Source of the DNA: an uncultured Chthoniobacterales bacterium
Lineage (GTDB): Bacteria; Verrucomicrobiota; Verrucomicrobiia; Chthoniobacterales; UBA10450
DNA length: 11,743 nt
Direction of reading: 5' to 3'
Assembly: GCA_955652155.1 (NCBI GenBank)
Contig: CATPAT010000240.1
Span: forward strand, 1 to 11,743
Position 1 is the stretch's first letter. Each line of letters opens with the position of its first letter. The translations under genes were made by a program, and so were the position numbers. Under the pieces are notes generated by a model. The model had not been told where the DNA came from. It saw nothing but the letters and a program-made list of their open reading frames with translations, and did no database searches. Positions 6,638 to 11,743 of this stretch are shown here, piece by piece.

Positions 6638-8920
6638 ATGAACACACCGCGACAACCATTTGTTGGCTTGGCGTTGATAGCGGTGTTGGGAATTATCATG
6701 GCAGATTTTTTTCCGATCGCAGCCTGGTACTGGTGGCTTAGTGCGATCGTTTTCGCGTTGCTCGCAATTCCACTCTTCGTCTGGCCGACCTTAGGATCGA
6801 CATACCTCTTCATCGGTGCCGGTTTCTTTTTGCTCCACAATTTTCGGATCGGCGATACCGCAGGCGTCCAACTCGCAGCGGATCTGAGCGAACGGCCGCG
6901 CGTGGTGAGCGCGGTCGGGTATGTGACGTCGGAGCCAAAGGTAGCGCCAAACGGATTCGCGACCTTTCTGTTCAAGCTCGAGTCAATTGAGTTGGAAGGA
7001 AAGACCGCGTCGACCAATGCGACATTGCTCGTTCGCTGGCGTGGCAGCCCCGAATTCGGCGATGAACTGAAACTTTTCGGGATCGCCGAACCGATTGCGC
7101 CCCCGCGCAATCCGGGCGAGTTCGATATGCGTTCATATTTGGCGCGGCAAGATGTGCGGCGAACTCTTTTTGTTCGCTATCCGGAAGATGGGGTTTTGTT
7201 TCGAAAACGTGCTGGAAATCCAATCGTGCGAGCAGCACAAAAGTCGCGCGCCTGGATGCAAACTGCGATTTGTCGCGGACTGGATGATTCACCGGAGGTG
7301 CAAAATTTTCTGAGCGGCATTGTTCTCGGTTTGCGCCACCAAACGACGGAAGACATCGAAGAGCCGTTTCAGCAAACGGGCACGCTCCATCTGTTCGCCG
7401 TGGCCGGTTTGCATGTTGGAATTGTGGCGCGCCTTCTGTGGATTCTCGCGATGGTGGCCCGGCTTTCCCGAAAATGGGCGACGGCGCTCATCATTCCGCT
7501 GTTGCTTTTTTATGCCGCCATCACCGGCCTGCATGTTTCCAGCATTCGCGCCGCGGTCATGAGCTCAATTCTCCTCGGTGGCTTTTTCTTCGAGCGAAAA
7601 GTGTTCTCGCTAAATAGTCTGGCCGCAGCGGCATTTTTTCTTCTCAGCTGGAACACGAACGAGACTTTCTCAACTGGATTTCAACTCTCGTTTGCGGTCG
7701 TGGGTGCAATTATCCTACTGGCTGATCCACTTTCCGGATGGCTTCGACCGATTGGCGCTCCCGACCCATTCCTGCCACGGCGGCTGGTGAGTGGTCTGCG
7801 GCGTGTGATTGGAGTCGGTTACGAATCGATTTGCCATGGGGGTTCGGTTTCTCTGGCGGCGTGGCTCGGTTCGCTGCCATTGATCCTCTGGTATTTTCAT
7901 CTGGTCGCGCCAAGCTCGCTCCTCGCTAATCTTGTCGTGGTGCCGATCGCATTTTTCATTTTGGCGGTTGCGCTGCTGTCGCTGGTGTCGGCGCCGATTG
8001 CCTCGGGCTTGTCCCTGACTTTCAACAACGCGAACTGGTCGCTCGCCAGCGCGGTGATTGCCCTAGTCCATTGGTTCGCGCAGCTTCCCGGGAGCCATTA
8101 CTACGTCGCCGAACCGCATTGGCCGAAAAGACTAAAAATCACAGTCCTGGATGCCGGTGCGGGTGCAGCCGTCCATCTCCACGCCCCGCGTGCGGATTGG
8201 CTTTTCGACTGCGGCAGTGGCCGAGATTACGAAATTCGTCTTCGTTCGTATTTACACTTGGCGGGAATTAATCGAATCGACGGGCTGTTGCTGACTCACG
8301 GCGATTCGCTCCACATTGGAGCCACCGAGAGTCTGCTGCGCGATCTTGCTCCGACAGTCATGATCGACAACCCGGCGGCCGACCGTTCCACGATCCACCG
8401 GCGTCTTCGCGAAATTTTTATATCTCAGGGATTGAACCTTCTGAGTCTGAAAACGGGTGAGGAGTTTCCCCTGTCTCCCGAAGTGACTGGAAAAGTTTTG
8501 TTTCCACCGGCGAACTTCATCGCGAGCACAGCCGACGATCAGGCGTTCGTCGTCCAGCTGTCAGTCAAGACGGCAAAGATCTTGTTTATGTCGGATAGCG
8601 GTTACGCCACAGAGAGATTATTGATTGGATCCGGCGCTGATGTGCGCAGCGATGTCTTGATCAAGGGTCAGCACCATTCGGGTAATTCCGGCTCGGATAT
8701 TTTTCTCGACGCAGTGCGGCCGCGACTAATCGTCGCGACGTCGCGCGATTTTCCACAACAGGAGAGAATTTCAGATGAATGGGCGGAACGGGTCCAAGCC
8801 CGCGGGATCAAACTCTTTCGTCAGGATGAAACCGGCGCGGTGGAGCTGGAGTTCGCGGAACGCGAGTGGCAGGCGAGAGCTTATCTCACGGGCGAGATTT
8901 TTCGCAGCGCCAATCGATAA
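6638..8920 (+). CDS. comEC: ComEC/Rec2 family DNA-uptake channel protein
   Basis: A 760-residue membrane protein of the ComEC family, which forms the inner-membrane channel for single-stranded DNA in natural transformation. The layout is complete: N-terminal helices and a soluble OB-like part (residues 1-~200), a competence domain with many helices and the signature GTLHLFAVAGLHVGIVARL, and a C-terminal metallo-beta-lactamase-like domain (~505-750). That last domain is degenerate. The usual VGQGDA reads DAGAGAA, and the metal motif HxDxDH reads His554-G-D-S-L-His559, so one Asp is Leu. QHHSGNSGS and LFMSDSG, matching later family motifs, remain. The ATG at 6638 has no clear ribosome site. The gene diverges from rarA, and its last 40 bases overlap trmB on the other strand. 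Confidence 0.92.
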   Translation: MNTPRQPFVGLALIAVLGIIMADFFPIAAWYWWLSAIVFALLAIPLFVWPTLGSTYLFIGAGFFLLHNFRIGDTAGVQLAADLSERPRVVSAVGYVTSEPKVAPNGFATFLFKLESIELEGKTASTNATLLVRWRGSPEFGDELKLFGIAEPIAPPRNPGEFDMRSYLARQDVRRTLFVRYPEDGVLFRKRAGNPIVRAAQKSRAWMQTAICRGLDDSPEVQNFLSGIVLGLRHQTTEDIEEPFQQTGTLHLFAVAGLHVGIVARLLWILAMVARLSRKWATALIIPLLLFYAAITGLHVSSIRAAVMSSILLGGFFFERKVFSLNSLAAAAFFLLSWNTNETFSTGFQLSFAVVGAIILLADPLSGWLRPIGAPDPFLPRRLVSGLRRVIGVGYESICHGGSVSLAAWLGSLPLILWYFHLVAPSSLLANLVVVPIAFFILAVALLSLVSAPIASGLSLTFNNANWSLASAVIALVHWFAQLPGSHYYVAEPHWPKRLKITVLDAGAGAAVHLHAPRADWLFDCGSGRDYEIRLRSYLHLAGINRIDGLLLTHGDSLHIGATESLLRDLAPTVMIDNPAADRSTIHRRLREIFISQGLNLLSLKTGEEFPLSPEVTGKVLFPPANFIASTADDQAFVVQLSVKTAKILFMSDSGYATERLLIGSGADVRSDVLIKGQHHSGNSGSDIFLDAVRPRLIVATSRDFPQQERISDEWAERVQARGIKLFRQDETGAVELEFAEREWQARAYLTGEIFRSANR

Positions 8921-9507
8921 ATCGGGACGCCGAGCGCGCTAAATCGCCGTTCGAATTTCGACAGCGGAAAATCATCATTTTTATCGCTGGAAGTCTTCTC
9001 TCCTAAACTTGACGGCTTTAAGCCGTCAAGTTTCTCACTGACCTGCAGGGATGAGGCGTGAGCGAGTCGCTCAATTTGACGGAAATAATCGAATTGATCG
9101 GTTGCGATTTGTAGAACGCCGCCGTTTTTGAGCGCGCGATGAGTTGACTCGAGAAAGTCTTTTGTGACGATGCGCCGCCGATGATGGCGACGTTTTGGCC
9201 AGGGATCGGGAAAGAGCAAATAAAACGTTTCGATCGATGCTTCCGGCAAAAGATGACGAACAGCATAGGAGCTTTCCACGTTCAGAACGCGGACGTTTTC
9301 CAGTGCGACCGCATTCCGGCAAGCTTTCGCAACACGGCCGACTAATCGATCAATCCCGAGAAAGTTTTCTTCCGGATGGCGCCTTGCCAATTCGCACAAG
9401 AACGAACCGTCACCGCAGCCAAGATCGACCTGCAGCGGTGCGGCGCGCCCAAAGATCACGAACAGGTCAAAGGGCGCGACGTATGTTTCCGGGACCAGTT
9501 CGATCAC
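8881..9507 (-). CDS. trmB: tRNA (guanine-N7-)-methyltransferase TrmB
   Basis: A class I SAM-dependent enzyme that makes m7G46 in the tRNA variable loop. It has the SAM motif VDLGCGDGSFL, the acidic site GIDRL, the TrmB signature FPDPWPKRRHHRRRI and the ATDQFDYF motif. The C-terminus KFERRFSALGVPIYRLALRK is also typical. I chose GTG 9507 (208 aa): family homology begins at about LVPETYVAPFDLF, and it limits overlap with the upstream gene to 41 bases. GTG 9549 (222 aa) is the alternative. Neither start has a Shine-Dalgarno. Between core and tail, a 29-base perfect palindrome codes for KLDGLKPSSL, an apparent in-frame insertion. The gene is probably cotranscribed with the DUF4383-like gene. Confidence 0.93.
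   Translation of the reverse strand: MIELVPETYVAPFDLFVIFGRAAPLQVDLGCGDGSFLCELARRHPEENFLGIDRLVGRVAKACRNAVALENVRVLNVESSYAVRHLLPEASIETFYLLFPDPWPKRRHHRRRIVTKDFLESTHRALKNGGVLQIATDQFDYFRQIERLAHASSLQVSEKLDGLKPSSLGEKTSSDKNDDFPLSKFERRFSALGVPIYRLALRKISPVR
9005..9033. repeat. Perfect 13-bp palindrome inside trmB
   Basis: AAACTTGACGGCT (9005-9017), loop TTA, AGCCGTCAAGTTT (9021-9033): both arms are exact reverse complements. It lies wholly inside the trmB frame, in a region that should be a variable surface loop. The form is that of a REP-like element, or of an intrinsic-terminator stem without its T-tract. Confidence 0.9.
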
Positions 9508-9949
9508 GGAGTAAAATGGAGCCGTTGCGAGGCGATTCAACCTCGCCACGGCTGAAAATAAATTGTGGAACGGTTACGCGGTTTGTTTTGGCGAACCCAA
9601 TCGCGAGCATTACAACCGCGAGGACAACGTGTAGCCACGTATTGGGAGTACTACTCGAAACCATGCCAAGCAGCGGCTGGTCGCCGTAGTAAAAGCCGAG
9701 CACCGCGACGAGCGCATACACGATTCCGAAAATCCGGAAGAACGTGCGCGATGGACCCGGGCCCGCCATTCCGCAAAGGAGAAAAACTGCCCCGGATGCG
9801 AGATGGACGATATTGTGCGCGGTGTTGACGTGGAACATGCCGAGAAGCATCGGCATTCCATTGACATTTGTTGTCACGGCCGGGACGAAGCCGAGAATGC
9901 CGATGAGCAGGAAGACTAAGCCGAAAAGAATAGCGCGCGTTTTAACCAT
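9467..9949 (-). CDS. DUF4383-like four-helix membrane protein
   Basis: The start is ATG 9949, set by a strong ribosome site (GGAGG at 9953-9957 on this strand), giving 160 residues. Longer in-frame extensions upstream lack this site. Four hydrophobic helices are visible, starting at AILFGLVFLLIGILGFVP, the AHNIVHLASGAVFLLCG region, FFRIFGIVYALVAVLGFYYG and LHVVLAVVMLAIGF. The motifs LLGMFHVNTAHNIVHL and the later NTWLHVVL match the DUF4383 family, whose function is unknown. After helix 4 a ~35-residue polar tail overlaps the start of trmB in another frame. This suggests loss of an earlier stop, or translational coupling. It diverges from msrA. Confidence 0.82.
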   Translation of the reverse strand: MVKTRAILFGLVFLLIGILGFVPAVTTNVNGMPMLLGMFHVNTAHNIVHLASGAVFLLCGMAGPGPSRTFFRIFGIVYALVAVLGFYYGDQPLLGMVSSSTPNTWLHVVLAVVMLAIGFAKTNRVTVPQFIFSRGEVESPRNGSILLRDRTGPGNIRRAL

Positions 9950-9952
9950 TTG

Positions 9953-9957
9953 ACCTC
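9953..9957 (-). promoter_or_regulatory. Ribosome binding site of the DUF4383-like gene
   Basis: On the minus strand the leader reads CTGGAGGTCAA then ATG. This is a near-perfect Shine-Dalgarno and decides the start at 9949 over the longer frame that begins at 10066. Confidence 0.75.
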
Positions 9958-10067
9958 CAGTGGTTAAAGAGCCCAGGCTTATGGCAGCGAGACCAGCGGC
10001 TGACAAGCAAAAAGGCGCCAATTTATTCACAACGGCCCACGTCGCAAAGCTGTCTAAGATCGACAAT

Positions 10068-10673
10068 ATGAAATTATTTCCTGTCTTGGCCGGAGCGTGC
10101 GTCGTTCTGATTGCCGATTTTTCGCCGGCTCAGAGTTCGCCGGCTGGAACAAAAAGCGCTGTTTTCGCGGGCGGCTGTTTCTGGTGCATTCAGCCCTCAT
10201 TCGACAAAGCGCCAGGCGTGATCAAGACGACGGTCGGCTACTGCGGCGGAACAGAACCGAATCCGACGTATGCGCTCGTCGGCTCGGAGAACACCAACTA
10301 TCGGGAATCGATCCAGATCGTTTACGATCCGGCAAAAATTTCGTACGAGCAGTTGCTCGACATTTACTGGAAACAGATCGACCCGACGCAGTCTGATGGC
10401 CAATTCACCGATATCGGTCCGAGTTATCGGGCCGCGATTTTCTACAGCAGCGATGAGGAAAAAAAGATCGCGGAACAGTCGAAGGAAAAGCTAGGCCATT
10501 CGGGGAAATTCAAAAAACCGATCGTGACCGAGATTTTGCCGGCGATGAAGTTTTATCCGGCCGAGGATTATCATCAAAAATATTATCAGCAGGACCCAGA
10601 ACACTTCGAAGCGTTCGAACACGGGTCCGGCCGCGTTTCGTTTCAGAAGAAAAACTGGGGTGAGAAGCCGTGA
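10068..10673 (+). CDS. msrA: Peptide methionine sulfoxide reductase MsrA, exported
   Basis: MsrA reduces the S-form of methionine sulfoxide in oxidised proteins, using thioredoxin-type donors. The protein has 201 residues from ATG 10068. I chose this start over the upstream GTG 9960 because it gives a signal peptide (MKLFPVLAGACVVLIADFSPAQ), which points to a periplasmic enzyme. The active site is AGGCFWC, with Cys37 catalytic and Cys40 nearby. NYRESIQIVYDP, DIGPSYRAAIFY and YPAEDYHQKYY are standard family motifs. An extra Cys59 sits in VGYCGG, where many MsrAs have Thr, Ser or Ala; it could be a resolving cysteine. No MsrB or redox partner is adjacent. The gene diverges from the DUF4383-like gene and faces the 149-aa gene. 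Confidence 0.95.
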   Translation: MKLFPVLAGACVVLIADFSPAQSSPAGTKSAVFAGGCFWCIQPSFDKAPGVIKTTVGYCGGTEPNPTYALVGSENTNYRESIQIVYDPAKISYEQLLDIYWKQIDPTQSDGQFTDIGPSYRAAIFYSSDEEKKIAEQSKEKLGHSGKFKKPIVTEILPAMKFYPAEDYHQKYYQQDPEHFEAFEHGSGRVSFQKKNWGEKP

Positions 10674-10767
10674 AGTCTTTGGCTAACAAAGGCCGCCCGC
10701 TCGCCAGATCTGAATTGGACGGCACACATCTGAATCGATGGTGCCAGCGCCTTTAAGTTGCTCGGCT

Positions 10768-11217
10768 TTAGAATTTGTAGAGCTGGGCGTGCTGCGTTTC
10801 GACGAACTCGGCGCGGTCGACCGAAAGCGACTCGTTCATGACCTTGCCCAATTCCTGAGCGAGGACGATCGCAATGGCGCGAGCGTCGCGAACGTAAACC
10901 GGAATCGGAAACGAACCGGCGTTACGATCATATCCGTAAATGGTGCCGTCGGTTTCCCAAACGCAGTAGGCATGGCCGGCGGGATGATCATTGTACCGAA
11001 CGAGGAGAATTTTTGCCCAAAAATTGGTGTCGAGAGCGTGCTGGGTCTTAACAACCGAAAGGTAATTGCAGGCCGAAATAACGCAGCCGTTCAAAACGAC
11101 GAGGTCTGTGTCCCCGGGAGAAAGAATAACTGCTTGCTGAGGGCGGCAGCTCAGGGTGACGCAAGCCAGCAAGATGGCGGAGTGATAAAATACTTTACCG
11201 AGGACGCGATAATTCAT
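10768..11217 (-). CDS. Exported, possibly lipid-anchored protein with a Cys-His-Asp pattern
   Basis: A 149-residue protein from ATG 11217. The frame stays open upstream to 11463, but there it runs into the tmRNA gene, so the extension is not coding. Residues 1-24 form a signal sequence with two possible lipobox cysteines (ILLAC19 and TLSC24), suggesting a lipoprotein or secreted protein. In the rest, Cys50 (SACNYL), His82 (GHAYCVW) and Asp97 (IYGYDRNAGS) are spaced and placed on strands and turns as in papain-fold or transglutaminase-like cysteine enzymes. I do not recognise a named family. Activity is inference from residue order alone. It is convergent with msrA, and no clear Shine-Dalgarno precedes the start. 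Confidence 0.6.
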   Translation of the reverse strand: MNYRVLGKVFYHSAILLACVTLSCRPQQAVILSPGDTDLVVLNGCVISACNYLSVVKTQHALDTNFWAKILLVRYNDHPAGHAYCVWETDGTIYGYDRNAGSFPIPVYVRDARAIAIVLAQELGKVMNESLSVDRAEFVETQHAQLYKF

Positions 11218-11233
11218 GGAAGCGGAATTGAGT

Positions 11234-11260
11234 GTCTCTATGAGACTTATAACAGTTATA
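11234..11260. promoter_or_regulatory. Hairpin and operator-like palindrome upstream of the 149-aa gene
   Basis: Two perfect symmetries lie 17-43 bases before ATG 11217. GTCTC (11234-11238) / GAGAC (11242-11246) forms a hairpin with a 3-base loop. TATAAC (11248-11253) / GTTATA (11255-11260) is an inverted repeat about one base. On the minus strand the second contains TATAAC, a possible -10 hexamer, so a repressor site over the promoter is conceivable. No convincing -35 is seen. Confidence 0.3.
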
Positions 11261-11353
11261 GCACGACGAACTCCGCCGTGTGAAGCTTTATTTTTCACCC
11301 GTGCAAGAAAATTGCACACGAACTGAAAAGAACGGATTTTTGGAGAATGGTCC

Positions 11354-11413
11354 GCCTTCGCCAAGGCTGCGGCGCGACAATCTTCGTTCGCGATTGCGAA
11401 GCGAGCGAAGATT
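11354..11413 (-). terminator. Hairpins directly downstream of the tmRNA (candidate terminator or processing signal)
   Basis: A 13-bp inverted repeat with one mismatch spans 11379-11391 and 11401-11413 (AATCTTCGTTCGC / GCGAGCGAAGATT, loop of nine). It ends exactly on the discriminator base of the tmRNA. A second perfect hairpin, GCCTT / AAGGC (11354-11367), lies next on the minus strand. Neither is followed by a T-run on the minus strand, so a Rho-independent terminator is not proven. Trimming of a precursor tmRNA is equally possible. Confidence 0.4.
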
Positions 11414-11743
11414 GGAGGCGAGGGGAGTTGAACCCCTGTCCTCGTCGCTATCCACGCAAACATCTACATGTTTATCCGATGAGATTTTTGAGAAGCCGAC
11501 GTTGCACCGGCACACTGCCGACTTCCGAGCGTCCACGAATTTCCTTCACCGTCCGGCGCGGTCACTCCGCCGTCCGATTAGCCTGCTGTCCACGTTTGGC
11601 GTCGTAGCAGGCGTCCAACTCCAAACGTCACGGTCAATTAAGCCGCGAGAGCGAGATCTTGGTGATCTGCGTTTATTTGTTTTGGCTCGGTTTTTAACGA
11701 GGCCAACGAACCATCCTCGACATGCCGCCTGCGCTTCCAACAA
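11413..11743 (-). ncRNA. ssrA: Transfer-messenger RNA (tmRNA), 5' end outside window
   Basis: tmRNA rescues stalled ribosomes with SmpB and tags the unfinished protein for degradation. On the minus strand the 3' end reads GGACAGGGGTTCAACTCCCC then TCGCCTCCA, which is the T-arm, acceptor strand and discriminator (A at 11413). The CCA is not encoded. Pseudoknot 1 is present (CGAGG 11715-11719 with CCTCG 11698-11702, and GGTTCG with CGAGCC 11684-11689), followed by a tag frame ending GCTCTCGCGGCTTAA. A second H-type pseudoknot has stems ACGTTTGG/CCAAACGT (11592-11628) and GCCTGCT/AGCAGGC (11581-11612). The stretch GGCATGTCGAGG near the right edge matches the region ~35 nt from the 5' end of known tmRNAs, so ~25-30 nt are missing. 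The gene is one-piece, not permuted. Confidence 0.95.
11638..11670 (-). other. tmRNA tag-peptide reading frame, ADHQDLALAA-stop
   Basis: After ATAAAC, which fits the usual sequence before the resume codon, the codons are GCA GAT CAC CAA GAT CTC GCT CTC GCG GCT TAA. The encoded tag is ADHQDLALAA. The C-terminal ALAA is the expected ClpXP/ClpAP degron. The tag has 10 residues, short but within the known range. The resume codon is inferred from position and from GCA being the common choice. Confidence 0.85.

Noticed and set aside
9950..10066. Longer DUF4383-like protein of 199 residues
   Set aside because: GGAGG directly precedes ATG 9949, and family homology begins there.
9960..10067. Upstream GTG start for MsrA giving 237 residues
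   Set aside because: The 36 added residues have no family match and would bury the clear signal peptide that starts at ATG 10068.
10738..11283. 181-residue plus-strand frame across the envelope-protein gene
   Set aside because: It is antisense to the minus-strand gene that has a signal peptide and ordered Cys/His/Asp motifs; the plus frame shows no domain or ribosome site.
11218..11463. N-terminal extension of the 149-aa envelope protein (open frame to 11463)
   Set aside because: The first ~17 codons lie in the T-arm and acceptor strand of the tmRNA. The signal sequence begins only at ATG 11217.
1..11743. A new defence, toxin-antitoxin or biosynthetic system
   Set aside because: Apart from three short unknowns, every sizeable gene belongs to a recognised housekeeping or transport family, or to the widespread DUF4383 family. 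No toxin-antitoxin-like pair or multi-gene cassette of unknowns is seen.

Overview
The window is a housekeeping stretch of a moderately GC-rich bacterial chromosome. The gene flavours fit Verrucomicrobiota, perhaps a soil Chthoniobacterales-type genome: a three-gene ExbB/ExbD/TonB set coupled to a tiny zinc-ribbon membrane protein, a CBS-less GuaB3-type IMP dehydrogenase next to fabF, weak Shine-Dalgarno use, and many short palindromic repeats. That placement is inferred from remembered family character and was not checked by any search.

Layout. Bases 2-166 hold the end of a protein with YD-like repeats. Bases 216-3574 are a same-strand series: exbB-like, exbD-like, tonB-like, a 79-aa TM plus zinc-ribbon protein, and guaB3. 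The exbD/tonB and tonB/zinc-ribbon pairs overlap by 4 bases (ATGA, GTGA). fabF (3606-4856) follows after an 8-bp tandem repeat, then a small membrane-anchored or exported protein (4864-5190). A 108-bp inverted-repeat element (5197-5304) separates these genes from convergent rarA (minus strand), whose C-terminus looks truncated at the element. comEC (6638-8920, plus) diverges from rarA and overlaps the 3' end of trmB (minus) by 40 bases. trmB in turn overlaps the upstream DUF4383-like membrane gene. A secreted MsrA (10068-10673, plus) diverges from the DUF4383 gene. Convergent to msrA is a 149-aa exported, possibly lipid-anchored protein with a Cys-His-Asp pattern (10768-11217, minus).

The right edge (11413-11743, minus) is most of a one-piece tmRNA (ssrA). 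I recognise its T-arm and 3' acceptor strand, two H-type pseudoknots, and a short tag frame encoding ADHQDLALAA-stop. About 25-30 nt of its 5' end lie outside the window.

No mobile element with a transposase, no CRISPR array, no phage genes and no obvious new defence system are present. The most unusual signal is a population of small palindromic elements. Two have entered reading frames without breaking them (tonB at 2034-2057 and trmB at 9005-9033). A third, at 5197-5304, abuts a shortened RarA and shares one arm sequence with the tonB insertion.
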